NCBI RefSeq assembly: GCF_947503125.1
Contig: NZ_CANNCR010000015.1
Span: 1 to 64,000 of the forward strand
DNA from: an uncultured Metabacillus sp.
GTDB taxonomy: Bacteria > Bacillota > Bacilli > Bacillales > Bacillaceae
DNA length: 64,000 nucleotides
Reading direction: 5' to 3'
Shown: one piece after another, positions 17,723-26,932 of the stretch
Numbering within the stretch: the first letter of the stretch is position 1
How the letters are laid out: each line of letters starts with the position of its first letter
The notes under the pieces: model-generated
Databases searched by the model: none
What the model saw: the letters and a program-made list of their open reading frames with translations, nothing else
Told to the model about the DNA's origin: nothing
Made by a program: the position numbers and the translations under genes

Positions 17723-18910
17723 TTATTTTTTTCGGTTATACGATTCGATTAAGTAACTTATAAGTTTTTCATCCTTCGTAAGTCCTGCTGAATAGGACCG
17801 TTTTAAAAATCGTTCTGCCATTTCAAAGGTTTGGTACTCTTCTGAAAGTAAAGCATGATTTTTTTCAATCACCCATTTACCATTTGCATTTTGATAAATT
17901 AGAAATTGTTCTTCTTCTCTATTTTCATAATGTGCAGAGCGATCCTTTATATTATATTTATTATAAGGTGCATCCACTATTAAAGGTTTAAGAATGAATG
18001 TTCTTTCAACAAAATCTTTAAAAGCTTCTTTTGTCATCGAGCATCCAGCTGCTTTTGCATGACCTCCTCCACCATAAGATGTGGCAAGCTTTGATACATC
18101 AACATGGTCATGAATCGTACGAAACCCGATTTTCTTACTCCCCATGTTCAAAATGGCAATACAATCCAGATGTGGATATTCCTTTCCTAAAGCATTTCCT
18201 AGTTCTGAATGATAGGACTCTGCATGGACAATTCCAATGCAAAGCTTTCCTATAATTGCTTGAACCAATTCTTTTGTTTTACGATGAATATAGCGTTCTG
18301 TTTTATTCTCTTCGATATCTAACACTTTATCTTCAAACACATTAAATGAAAAATGTTCATTTTGCGTTAATCTTTCAAGCATTTTTCCTTCAAATTCTTC
18401 AATGGATTGCATATATAAAAGATCATTTAATCTTTTTGCATTGATATTTTCATGTTTCTCCCATTCCCATGTATCATATTGGCGGACTAATTCAACGTAT
18501 TCATCTAATGAAGGTTTTGGACTGATAATCTTTTCTTTTATTAAAAATTGATAAAATAATGTTGTGGCAGAAGCTAATTTTCCATTCGTTTCTTCTACTT
18601 GGACATTTGACCAATCATATTTATTTAAATGAAGGGCAGATTTATGATGGTCAATTAATAGAATTTTTCCTCCACTTAATGCAAATTCATTTAATCTCTT
18701 TTCATTTTCGTTATTTACTGAAAGGTCTGTTATGTAAAGTTGTGAGGTAGTCTTCTTTTCTTCCGCTTCATCGAGAAACTTCTCTACATGAAAATTTAAA
18801 CTGTTTACCGAATGATAATGTACCTCTATATTATCAGGGAATGCATACCTTGCCAGGATTCCGCAGCTTACTCCATCTAAATCATTATGAGTAAACAATA
18901 AATTTTGCAT
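17723..18910 (-). CDS. nrnB: DHH-family oligoribonuclease / phosphoesterase (NrnB-like)
   Basis: A 395-aa DHH/DHHA1 phosphoesterase resembling B. subtilis NrnB (YngD), which degrades short RNA oligonucleotides from the 3' end. Metal-binding motifs are visible: THNDLDGVSCG (D10, D12), DHHKSA (D87, H88, H89), and the DHHA1 GGGGH at 280-284. Cytoplasmic. The ATG follows AGAAGGTGAG. No neighbouring gene suggests an operon. Confidence 0.88.
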   Translation of the reverse strand: MQNLLFTHNDLDGVSCGILARYAFPDNIEVHYHSVNSLNFHVEKFLDEAEEKKTTSQLYITDLSVNNENEKRLNEFALSGGKILLIDHHKSALHLNKYDWSNVQVEETNGKLASATTLFYQFLIKEKIISPKPSLDEYVELVRQYDTWEWEKHENINAKRLNDLLYMQSIEEFEGKMLERLTQNEHFSFNVFEDKVLDIEENKTERYIHRKTKELVQAIIGKLCIGIVHAESYHSELGNALGKEYPHLDCIAILNMGSKKIGFRTIHDHVDVSKLATSYGGGGHAKAAGCSMTKEAFKDFVERTFILKPLIVDAPYNKYNIKDRSAHYENREEEQFLIYQNANGKWVIEKNHALLSEEYQTFEMAERFLKRSYSAGLTKDEKLISYLIESYNRKK

Positions 18911-19040
18911 AATCTCACCTTCTAAAGTAACTTTTTATGATTGTCTTTCGATAAAGTCTTTATTAATTATTTGTTTTAAGCAAAGGAAACTATTCATTAA
19001 AATGACATGAGTTGATTTTTAGTACCGGTAACGATTAAAA

Positions 19041-19085
19041 GAACAAAAGCGCAAGCGCCTGGATGTCAAAGCGCTTATCTACAGT
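19041..19085. repeat. GCGCAAGCGCC / AAAGCGCTT repeat fragment
   Basis: AAAGCGCAAGCGCC and AAAGCGCTT near 19046-19076 resemble pieces of a GCGCTT-rich intergenic repeat that I recall from many Bacillaceae. The GC-rich patch stands out from the AT-rich surroundings. Degenerate; only one copy in this window. Confidence 0.45.
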
Positions 19086-19122
19086 TCAAGCATTATATAA
19101 TTTCCTGGTAAACAATAAAAAA

Positions 19123-19146
19123 GATACAAAGCAAAAAGCCTGTATC
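19123..19146 (-). terminator. terminator of the GNAT gene
   Basis: GATACA (19123-19128) pairs with TGTATC (19141-19146). On the minus strand it is followed by TTTTTTATTG. Confidence 0.7.
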
Positions 19147-19157
19147 CCCTTATGTTC

Positions 19158-19667
19158 TTATTGAATTATTCGTTTTCCAAGGATTAATAAATCTCTTTCC
19201 ACCCCTGCCATGTCAGCTATTCTTGGCAAGTGGGCCCATTTTTCAAAATTGTATTTTTGAAATAGTCGAATGCTCGGATCATTATGACCAAAAACAAAGG
19301 CAAGCAAAGTCTTAATTTCTAATTTAGGACATGCAGAGATTGCCTTTTCCATTAATACACGCGCATAACCTTTTCCATGTACGGTTGGGTCTAAATAAAT
19401 GCTAACCTCTGCTGTTGCATTGTAAGCAGGTCTTCCGTAAAAAGATTGAAAGCTTAACCAGCCGACTATATTCCCGTCTTCTTCTAAAACCCATAAGGGA
19501 CGATGATGGGAGTTATGGTCATAGAACCAAGTTAATCTACTTTCAACAGTAACTTCTTCCAGATCAGCTGTGGCAAGTTGTCCTGGTATCGATGAGTTGT
19601 ATATTTCAACAATTTTCGAAAGATCTTCAAGCTGTGCATCCCTTATTTGTACATTAGTCTCACTCAT
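19158..19667 (-). CDS. GNAT N-acetyltransferase, phosphinothricin-acetyltransferase-like
   Basis: A 169-aa single-domain GNAT enzyme. The acetyl-CoA-binding motif A is EVSIYLDPTVHGKGYARVLM, and LFQKYNFEKW matches motif B. The N-terminal RDAQLEDLSKIVEIYN and the WLSFQSFYGRPAYNATAEVS stretch match the Pat/Bar/YwnH subgroup, which acetylates phosphinothricin, methionine sulfoximine or similar amino acids. The substrate here is unknown. Monocistronic. Confidence 0.85.
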   Translation of the reverse strand: MSETNVQIRDAQLEDLSKIVEIYNSSIPGQLATADLEEVTVESRLTWFYDHNSHHRPLWVLEEDGNIVGWLSFQSFYGRPAYNATAEVSIYLDPTVHGKGYARVLMEKAISACPKLEIKTLLAFVFGHNDPSIRLFQKYNFEKWAHLPRIADMAGVERDLLILGKRIIQ

Positions 19668-19877
19668 ATACGTCTTCCCTTTCTAGATGAAAACTTACTA
19701 AATCATTAGATTTGAATGCGTGTAATATCTAGTTTTCAATAGTTTTCTACAAAAATTTTAAATGATTATGTATTGGTTATACTAAAAAACATAGGGAAAT
19801 ACAAGTTGAACTTCATTTACTTTTATAAAAAATTTTAGGATAATGCCTCATGACTATGTTAACGACCACTTAAGAGC

Positions 19878-20408
19878 CTACTTTCTCGGCTCAGGAATGA
19901 ATATACTGACAATATGTCTCGCTTTTCTATTTTTAGTTGGTTCCTTCTCAATGACTTTTTTCATTAATGTTGATAACTCCTGTGCAAATTCTTGAAACTC
20001 TTCATCAGTTAAATAAACAAGTGCTTCTCGAAATCCAACGCCATCCTTATATAAATCAATTTGTTCTTGGTTTAGATAGCTCTCGTATTTACCAAGTAAA
20101 TGTGTCATAAAAGTAAGAAAAAGGGTTAAATGCTCTTCACGAGTTACATTTTCCAACTCCTCTTTGCCGCCAATCTCTTCTTCAGCTAACGAGTAGATTT
20201 TTTCAATGGTCCCGCGAATTTGATTTTCTTTAACAACACGAATCACTTCAGCCTCTACTAATTTATTTAAATGACGATAAAGAGTCGCCTGTGGGACATC
20301 TGTTAATTTTTGTGCAATTTGTTGTACGTTTAATTCTCTGCTGCCTATTAAGGTTTGAACAATTTTCATTCTTACTGGATGAAGAATTAACTTCGCTTTT
20401 GAATACAT
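19878..20408 (-). CDS. helix-turn-helix transcriptional regulator (ArsR-like N-terminus)
   Basis: About 176 aa: an N-terminal winged HTH (LHPVRMKIVQTLIGSRELNVQQIAQKL then ATLYRHLNKLVEAEVI) and a C-terminal helical region (about 95-165) of the kind that binds a ligand in YfiR-like regulators. AAAAGGAG lies 7 nt before the ATG at 20408; a longer frame starts at 20435 without a ribosome binding site. The target is unknown. Confidence 0.82.
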   Translation of the reverse strand: MYSKAKLILHPVRMKIVQTLIGSRELNVQQIAQKLTDVPQATLYRHLNKLVEAEVIRVVKENQIRGTIEKIYSLAEEEIGGKEELENVTREEHLTLFLTFMTHLLGKYESYLNQEQIDLYKDGVGFREALVYLTDEEFQEFAQELSTLMKKVIEKEPTKNRKARHIVSIFIPEPRK

Positions 20409-20500
20409 GTTCTGTCTCCTTTTTATAAATTTCATAATGATATTATTTTCACATTTGATAATAATATCATAAAAAACAAGTGTATTCTTTTATTTTATAT

Positions 20501-20534
20501 AAAAAAAGGATGATTCTTCATTCATCCTTTTTTT
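20501..20534. terminator. terminator of the 66-aa gene
   Basis: AAAAAAAGGATGA (20501-20513) pairs perfectly with TCATCCTTTTTTT (20522-20534). It can work on both strands and sits after the minus-strand gene at 20550. Confidence 0.85.
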
Positions 20535-20549
20535 CAACCTATCATAAGA

Positions 20550-20750
20550 TTATTCTTCAAAATAATCTTTATAATAACCACCAACTTTACCAGTATTATC
20601 AATGACAAAGTAAAATTCTTCTGTTTCATTTTGAACATCATACTGCTTACCTGCCGTTAAAGCACGATCTACCATATACTTTGCGGCATTTGTATGTACA
20701 CAAGTAACCTTTTTAAGAGGTGCAGTTTTTTGCCATGTTTTATGTATCAT
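20550..20750 (-). CDS. small conserved protein, DUF6501-like
   Basis: A 66-aa protein starting MIHKTWQKTAPL with a conserved-looking core CVHTNAAKYMVDRAL and GKVGGYYKDYFEE. I recall similar 65-70 aa Bacillaceae proteins classed as DUF6501, function unknown. The ATG at 20750 follows AAAGGA, whereas an upstream ATG at 20780 lacks a ribosome binding site. Probably monocistronic. Confidence 0.72.
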   Translation of the reverse strand: MIHKTWQKTAPLKKVTCVHTNAAKYMVDRALTAGKQYDVQNETEEFYFVIDNTGKVGGYYKDYFEE

Positions 20751-20926
20751 GTTGTTTTCAATCCTTTCTTCTTTCTTCATATTTTACTATTATTTGAAGC
20801 AAAATGCCAATTGTCCTTTCAACATCAAGCTTATTTTTATATGGAAATTTACATAAAGATTAAAGATAGATAATAAGTACAAACATAACATTTTTCCTAT
20901 CTGAATATTCATATAGGTGAGGTGAT

Positions 20927-22813
20927 ATGGAAATGATCACAGATGGGATGATAAAGAATGAGATAAAGACAAGAATTGAAGAATTAACCAAGCTTCAGCA
21001 AAAGGATGGCTCTTGGTCCTTTTGTTTTGAAGGGGGAATCATGACAGATGCCTTTATGATCATCCTGCTGCGTTCTTTAAATATGGGGGATGAAGAAAAT
21101 TTAATTAAAAAGTTAACAAGGCGAATTGTTGATCAGCAATCTCGTAACGGAATATGGAAAGCATATCCTGATGAACGCGATGGTAACCTCTCAGCAACCG
21201 TTCAAGCTTATATCGCTCTCCTATATTCTGGACACTACAGACGCGAACACCCCATCTTGAAGAAAGCAGAGTTGTTTATTCGGAAAAAAGGAGGATTATC
21301 AAACACTCATTTTATGACAAAATGGATGCTGGCCGCTAATGGTTTATATCGCTGGCCTAAGCTTTTTTATATACCGATGACCTTTCTTCTCATTCCCCCA
21401 ACGTTTCCATTAAATTTTTTTCAATTAAGTACCTATGCGCGAATCCATTTCATTCCAATGATGGTAGCTGCAAATAAAAAATTTTCGATTCAATCGCCAT
21501 ACACACCAAATGTTGATCACCTTATAGTTCGTACTTCTTCTACTAAATTGGGTGAATGGGATTTAACCTCTACTGGCCGATCAATAGATTACCTTACAAT
21601 TGAAATGAAGAAGCTATTAAATGTTCCTAGCTATCTTCATCGTTTAGGATACGAGAAGGCAGAAAGGTATATGCTTAAAAGAATTGAAGATGACGGAACC
21701 TTGCTAAGCTACGCAAGTGCAACATTCTTTATGGTCTATAGTCTGCTTGCACTAGGTTATAAAAAGAATTCCCTGCATATCCAAAAAGCGATAGACGGTC
21801 TAAAAGGACTTGTCAGTGACAGATGTCATGGAACCCATTTAGAAAATTCAACCTCTACTATATGGGATACGGCATTAATTTGCTATGCTTTACAAGAAGC
21901 GAATGTAAGGATTGACTCACAAGTTATAAAAAACTCAACGAATTTTCTTCTCTCCAAACAACATGTCAAAAAAGGCGATTGGATGCTTCATAATCGCTTT
22001 ATTGATCCAGGAGGATGGGGTTTCTCCCATAATAATACAATCAATCCGGATAATGATGATACTTCAGCAGCATTAAGAGCGATCTCCCGTCGAGCCCTTG
22101 CATCAAAAGATTATCAAGAAGCATGGTATAAAGGTGTTACCTATTTGTTGTCCATGCAAAATGCAGATGGTGGCTGGGGAGCTTTCGAGAAAAATACCAA
22201 TTTTGAATTACTAGCTTACCTACCGCTCGATCATGCACAAGATGCAGCCATTGATTCATCCACTGCTGATTTAACCGGCAGGATATTAGAGTTTCTCGGT
22301 CATTTTGCTGGATTAACCCATCATCACCCCAGTGTAAATGCAGGGGTTAGTTGGTTATTAAATAATCAAGAACCAAATGGCTCATGGTATGGCCGTTGGG
22401 GAGTTTGCTATATTTACGGTACATGGGCAGCAGTGACCGGACTCGCAGCTGTTGGCGTTTCCCCTGATCATCCTGCAATAAAAAAAGCCATAACTTGGTT
22501 GGAATCGATTCAGCATCAAGATGGCGGATGGGGTGAGTCATGTTTAAGCAGTGTACGAAAGCAATATGTTCCACTTCATATAAGTACACCTTCACAAGCT
22601 TCATGGGCATTGGATACACTTATTCAAGCAGGCTGCCGAAAACGCCAGTCCGTTAAAAAAGGGCTCCAGTACTTAGTACAAGAATCAAATAGTAAAGAGT
22701 CGCTAACTTATCCAACCGGGATTGGTCTACCCGAACAATTTTATATTAACTATCATAGTTATAACTATATTTTCCCGTTATTAGCCCTTGCACATTATGC
22801 AAAGAAAACATAA
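20927..22813 (+). CDS. sqhC: sporulenol synthase / squalene-hopene cyclase family
   Basis: A 628-aa class II terpene cyclase. The acid motif DNDDT (D375, D377, D378) protonates the substrate, and several QW repeats are visible (DGSWSFCFEG, DGGWGAFEKN, NGSWYGRWGVCYIYGTW, DGGWGESC). It resembles B. subtilis SqhC, which cyclises tetraprenyl-beta-curcumene to sporulenol, a spore membrane lipid linked to oxidant resistance, more than hopanoid cyclases. GAGGTGAT precedes the ATG. It is followed 78 nt later by sodF, as in B. subtilis. Confidence 0.92.
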   Translation: MEMITDGMIKNEIKTRIEELTKLQQKDGSWSFCFEGGIMTDAFMIILLRSLNMGDEENLIKKLTRRIVDQQSRNGIWKAYPDERDGNLSATVQAYIALLYSGHYRREHPILKKAELFIRKKGGLSNTHFMTKWMLAANGLYRWPKLFYIPMTFLLIPPTFPLNFFQLSTYARIHFIPMMVAANKKFSIQSPYTPNVDHLIVRTSSTKLGEWDLTSTGRSIDYLTIEMKKLLNVPSYLHRLGYEKAERYMLKRIEDDGTLLSYASATFFMVYSLLALGYKKNSLHIQKAIDGLKGLVSDRCHGTHLENSTSTIWDTALICYALQEANVRIDSQVIKNSTNFLLSKQHVKKGDWMLHNRFIDPGGWGFSHNNTINPDNDDTSAALRAISRRALASKDYQEAWYKGVTYLLSMQNADGGWGAFEKNTNFELLAYLPLDHAQDAAIDSSTADLTGRILEFLGHFAGLTHHHPSVNAGVSWLLNNQEPNGSWYGRWGVCYIYGTWAAVTGLAAVGVSPDHPAIKKAITWLESIQHQDGGWGESCLSSVRKQYVPLHISTPSQASWALDTLIQAGCRKRQSVKKGLQYLVQESNSKESLTYPTGIGLPEQFYINYHSYNYIFPLLALAHYAKKT

Positions 22814-22891
22814 AAGGTTGTTGTTAAAAAAGAGTCAATCTTTCCCCAGCGTGCATATATTGACTACGAATGATTGCAGGGAGGGTTTTGA

Positions 22892-23803
22892 TTGTCTAAA
22901 GAATATATTGCTTTAATGAAACAGTGGTGTGAAGACATTTTAGAAAGCTACAATGGCTCGCTTGATGAGCTAAGAGAGCATATTGAGTCAAATACATTAG
23001 TTGAATGGAAACGGAAAGTTATCCAATTTCAAGACGAGCTTACAGACAAAGAAAATATGGTTCCGACAGATCTTTTTGAACGGGCAAATGAACTATACTC
23101 AGAGCTGCAACAATACTTTGAACGAAGCAAAAATCGTGACGAAGAAGAAGGATCGCGAATTCAAATGAGTTCGGGAACAGTACCAATCGGTATGCATACT
23201 CTTCCTCCGTTACCATATTCGTATGATGCTTTAGAACCTTATATCAACCAGGAGATCATGAAATTACATCATGACAAGCACCATAAAAGTTATGTTGATG
23301 GATTGAATAAAGCAGAAAAGGAAATGCAAAAAGCAAGGATGACTAATAATTTCGAACTGATAAAGCATTGGGAAAGAGAAGCTGCTTTTCATGGGGCTGG
23401 ACATTATCTTCATACAATTTTCTGGAGTATCATGAGCCCGAATGGCGGTGGCCAGCCTTCAGGTATGTTAATCAGAGAAATTAATCAAAGCTTTGGAAAT
23501 TTCCAAAACTTCAAATCCCACTTCTCAGAAGCAGCTAATCAAGTTGAAGGTGTTGGTTGGGCCATTTTAGTTTGGTCACCACGTTCAAGACGCTTAGAAA
23601 TTCTCCAAGCTGAAAAACATCAAAATCTAAGCCAATGGGATGTTGTCCCAATCCTAGTTCTTGATGTATGGGAGCATGCCTACTATCTCCAATATAAAAA
23701 CAATCGAAAGAAATATATCGAAAATTGGTGGAATATTGTCAATTGGCGGGAAGTAGAAAGACGTTTTCATGAGGCACAGCAATTAAAATGGAAACCCTAT
23801 TAA
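22892..23803 (+). CDS. sodF: superoxide dismutase (Fe/Mn family) with N-terminal extension
   Basis: A 303-aa SodF-type enzyme with a TTG start after GGGAGGG. The catalytic domain begins near residue 100 (TLPPLPYSYDALEPYI). Metal ligands are found in KLHHDKHHKSYVDG, AAFHGAGHYLHTIFW and LVLDVWEHAYYLQY (Asp and His). Residues 1-95 form an extra helical, charged domain absent from SodA. Pairing with sqhC suggests a joint role in spore or envelope oxidative defence. A terminator follows. Confidence 0.92.
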   Translation: MSKEYIALMKQWCEDILESYNGSLDELREHIESNTLVEWKRKVIQFQDELTDKENMVPTDLFERANELYSELQQYFERSKNRDEEEGSRIQMSSGTVPIGMHTLPPLPYSYDALEPYINQEIMKLHHDKHHKSYVDGLNKAEKEMQKARMTNNFELIKHWEREAAFHGAGHYLHTIFWSIMSPNGGGQPSGMLIREINQSFGNFQNFKSHFSEAANQVEGVGWAILVWSPRSRRLEILQAEKHQNLSQWDVVPILVLDVWEHAYYLQYKNNRKKYIENWWNIVNWREVERRFHEAQQLKWKPY

Positions 23804-23810
23804 TACTAAA

Positions 23811-23844
23811 AAGGCGGATAACTGAACAAAGCAGTCATCCGCCT
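23811..23844. terminator. bidirectional terminator between sodF and yocR-like gene
   Basis: AAGGCGGAT (23811-23819) pairs with ATCCGCCTT (23836-23844), with ACTG/CAGT inside. Confidence 0.85.
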
Positions 23845-23850
23845 TATTGG

Positions 23851-25197
23851 TTAAATGATGCCTAAAGCATCCAAAAACACTAAAACGATCATAATTGGAG
23901 AAACATATTTTATAAGAAAAAACCAAATGACAAATACCTTTTTACTTATTGATGAACCTTGAGAAAGCTCGTTAAAAAGAGTTTTTTTAGAAAGTTTAAA
24001 AGGAACAAAAATGGCAATTAACAATGCCCCTAATGGCATTAAAATATTACTTACTAAAAAGTCGGCTGCATCAAAGATCGATTTATCAAATATTGTCACA
24101 TTACTTAGCACGCCATAAGAAAGCGCTGAAGGCACGCCGACGATGAATATGCAAAGGCCAAAGATCCAAGAAAATCTTCTACGTTTCAATTCATTACCTT
24201 TTGCAAGCGGAGCAACAATAATCTCAAGCATTGAGAATGCTGAGGTTAATGTAGCGAATAAGAATAAAAGTAAAAATGCAATTAAAAAGAGAACTCCATA
24301 AGGCATTTGATTAAAGACAGTAGGTAAAACATTAAATAATAATACAGGACCTGCATCTGGCTCGATTCCGAATGAGAATACAGCCGGAAAGATCGCTAAA
24401 CCAGCTAAAAGGGCAACCAATAAATTGAGGACAACAATCGATACAGCCGATTGCGGAAGGTTCTCACTTTTGGATAAATATGAGCTGTATGTCACCATAA
24501 CAGAAACGCCGACACTTAACGCAAAAAATGATTGTCCCAAAGCATATAAAATTGTCTCAGATGTTACATTGGCAAAATCCGGCTTCAGGAAGAAGATAAT
24601 GCCTTCCATCGCCCCATCTAATGTTAGTGATCGAATAATTAAGATCATGAAAATAATAAAAAGTGCTGGCATCATAAATTTGCTTGCTTTTTCAATTCCA
24701 TTCGAAACACCTTTAGATACGACAAAAATGGTAATTAGCATAAATAAAAATTGAGCAAAAACAGTAATAGCGGGATCAGAAATACTATGACCGAATAGAT
24801 CGCTATACTCTTGTTCAGTAAGTCCGCTTAATTCGCCTGTTAGTCCCTTAAAAAGATAAATTAAGATCCAACCGCCGACAACGCTGTAAAAAGACAGTAA
24901 AATAAAGCATGTCACAATTCCTAAACGACCGATTACATGCCATGATGAATGGGGTGCAATTTGCTTATAGGACTGAATAGCATCCTTTTGCGTGCTTCGC
25001 CCGATAATAAATTCACCTAATAATAGCGGTAAGCCAATCAATAAAGTAAATATAATAAAAATAAGGAAAAATACTCCCCCACCACTCGTGCCTGCGACAT
25101 ATGGAAACTTCCAAATAGCACCCAAGCCTATCGCCGACCCTGCTGCCGCAAGGATAAATGCCAATTTCGAAGACCATTGCTCCACATTGTTTCCCAC
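23851..25197 (-). CDS. yocR: sodium-dependent neurotransmitter-symporter family transporter (YocR-like)
   Basis: A 448-aa NSS/SNF-type Na+-coupled symporter with about 11 membrane segments. The N-terminal family signature [22 protein letters not shown] is intact; NSS proteins import amino acids or related amines. The GTG start follows AGAGGTGAT. In B. subtilis the order is yocR-yocS-odhB-odhA; here yocS is missing and about 370 nt of non-coding DNA separates this gene from odhB. Confidence 0.88.
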   Translation of the reverse strand: MGNNVEQWSSKLAFILAAAGSAIGLGAIWKFPYVAGTSGGGVFFLIFIIFTLLIGLPLLLGEFIIGRSTQKDAIQSYKQIAPHSSWHVIGRLGIVTCFILLSFYSVVGGWILIYLFKGLTGELSGLTEQEYSDLFGHSISDPAITVFAQFLFMLITIFVVSKGVSNGIEKASKFMMPALFIIFMILIIRSLTLDGAMEGIIFFLKPDFANVTSETILYALGQSFFALSVGVSVMVTYSSYLSKSENLPQSAVSIVVLNLLVALLAGLAIFPAVFSFGIEPDAGPVLLFNVLPTVFNQMPYGVLFLIAFLLLFLFATLTSAFSMLEIIVAPLAKGNELKRRRFSWIFGLCIFIVGVPSALSYGVLSNVTIFDKSIFDAADFLVSNILMPLGALLIAIFVPFKLSKKTLFNELSQGSSISKKVFVIWFFLIKYVSPIMIVLVFLDALGII

Positions 25198-25531
25198 AAA
25201 ATCACCTCTAAATTTTCATGTTGTTCTTTCGTTTGTTTAGAAATGATTTTGAATAATCAAAGATAACCAATCCTACCCAAACATTATTTAGGTATTATTT
25301 TAACATTTTACTGATATAATTTAAATTGCAAATTTTAAAATAGTATTACGTTATCTGCTTTGAGTTTTTAGGATGAATTTTGTTTTCTCTGCTACATACT
25401 CTCGTTTTTAAAACAGTTGTTCAGATGTTTTTCTCCTGACTCCTTCCCCCTAGGAATCCTAGACGTATTTGTCCCAATCAACATAGTAATTAATCCATAA
25501 CGATCTTTTAGCATAACTTATTATATAGACA
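25198..25531. other. non-coding region upstream of yocR-like gene
   Basis: About 330 nt with no supported ORF. The yocR-like promoter should lie here. In B. subtilis this position holds the bile-acid-symporter-like gene yocS, of which I see no remnant. Confidence 0.5.
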
Positions 25532-25559
25532 AAGAGGCTGCCCCTTGAGACAGCCTCTT
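25532..25559 (-). terminator. odhAB operon terminator
   Basis: AAGAGGCTG (25532-25540) pairs with CAGCCTCTT (25551-25559). The loop reads TGTCTCAAGG on the minus strand, a member of the GGCTGTCTCAA family. Confidence 0.8.
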
Positions 25560-25569
25560 CATGATTTTA

Positions 25570-26808
25570 TTATCCTTCTAATAATAGAGATTCCGGATCT
25601 TCTAGAAGCTCTTTCACTGTTGCCAGGAAGCTTACTGCTTCTTTTCCATCAACAATGCGGTGGTCATAGGATAAAGCAATGTACATCATCGGACGGTTTT
25701 CCATTCTTTCTTCATCAATAGCAACTGGACGAAGTTGAATTTTGTGCATTCCGAGAATACCAACTTGTGGACCATTCAAAATTGGTGTTGATAACAATGA
25801 ACCGAAAACACCGCCATTTGTGATTGTAAATGTTCCGCCTTGTAAATCTCCTAAACTCAATTTATTATCACGAGCTTTTTTAGCTAGGCTTAAAATCTCG
25901 CCTTCGATACCAGCAAAGTTCAAACGATCAGCATCACGAACGACTGGTACTACTAAACCTTCTGGAGCTGAAACGGCAATACCGATATCATAGTATTTTT
26001 TAATTAACAGTTCATTGCCTTGAATCTCTGCATTTAATAGTGGGAATTGCTTCAACGCAGCAACAACTGCTTTTGTAAAGAATGACATAAATCCTAAACG
26101 AACATCATGCTGCTCAAAGAACTTATCTTTACGGCGTTTACGAACCTCCATAACAGCTGTCATATCAACCTCATTAAAAGTTGTTAACATTGCAGCTGTT
26201 TGTTGAACCTCAACTAAACGATTTGCAATTGTTTGTCTGCGTCTTGACATTTTTACACGTTCAACTGGCTTGCCTGGTTGCTCTTGTTGGACAACAGCTG
26301 AAGTTTTAGGAGCTTGCTTCACTGGTTCAGCTTGTGTTACAGTGCCTTGATTTGAATGTGCCGCCACGTCTTGCTTACGAACACGTCCTAGTGGATCAGC
26401 TGCTTGAACCTGCTGCAGATCAATACCCCGTTCACGTGCAAGCTTTCTTGCAGCAGGTGAAGCGATTGTGAAGTGCTTCTTATCCTCTGCTTTTTCAACA
26501 GCTGTATTTTGTTGAGCAGCGGGCTCTTCAGTTTCAGTCTTTGGTTGCTCTGGTGCAGCAGTTAAGACATTTCCACCCTCATCAATAATGCCAATCGTTT
26601 CTCCAACCTGTACAGTATCTCCGGACTCTTTGTGAGTTTCCTTTAAAACTCCAGAAAATTCAGCTGTAAGTTCAACATTTACTTTATCAGTTTCTACCTC
26701 TAATAGATATTCACCTTTTTCAACTAAATCACCAGGTTGCTTCAGCCATTGTGCAATTGTTCCTTCAGTAATAGATTCTGCTAATTCTGGTACTTTAATC
26801 TCAGCCAT
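25570..26808 (-). CDS. odhB: 2-oxoglutarate dehydrogenase E2, dihydrolipoyl succinyltransferase
   Basis: A 412-aa E2 component. The lipoyl domain (1-75) carries Lys42 in ETDKVNVE; a Pro/Glu/Gln-rich linker leads to the E1/E3-binding domain (about 113-150, [14 protein letters not shown]); the catalytic domain (about 180-412) ends with SYDHRIVDG holding the active-site His. It transfers succinyl groups to CoA in the TCA cycle. AGGGGGA precedes the ATG. It is 124 nt behind odhA, with a hairpin between them. Confidence 0.97.
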   Translation of the reverse strand: MAEIKVPELAESITEGTIAQWLKQPGDLVEKGEYLLEVETDKVNVELTAEFSGVLKETHKESGDTVQVGETIGIIDEGGNVLTAAPEQPKTETEEPAAQQNTAVEKAEDKKHFTIASPAARKLARERGIDLQQVQAADPLGRVRKQDVAAHSNQGTVTQAEPVKQAPKTSAVVQQEQPGKPVERVKMSRRRQTIANRLVEVQQTAAMLTTFNEVDMTAVMEVRKRRKDKFFEQHDVRLGFMSFFTKAVVAALKQFPLLNAEIQGNELLIKKYYDIGIAVSAPEGLVVPVVRDADRLNFAGIEGEILSLAKKARDNKLSLGDLQGGTFTITNGGVFGSLLSTPILNGPQVGILGMHKIQLRPVAIDEERMENRPMMYIALSYDHRIVDGKEAVSFLATVKELLEDPESLLLEG

Positions 26809-26850
26809 GTCGGTTCCCCCTTGAGCACTTGCTGCGAGTTTTAATTAAGA

Positions 26851-26904
26851 GATGAGGCTGTCTTTAAAAGGATATGATCTCTTGATTTTTGTGTCAGCCC
26901 CATC
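26851..26904 (-). terminator. intercistronic hairpin between odhA and odhB
   Basis: GATGAGGCTG (26851-26860) pairs with CAGCCCCATC (26895-26904), with a long AT-rich loop. It could act as a partial terminator or RNA stabiliser setting the E1:E2 ratio. Confidence 0.5.
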
Positions 26905-26932
26905 TTTAGTATATTAGGCAAGTGATGCTATA

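Noticed and set aside
24425-24754. 109-codon + strand open frame
   Set aside because: Antisense of the membrane helices of the NSS transporter; no ribosome site.
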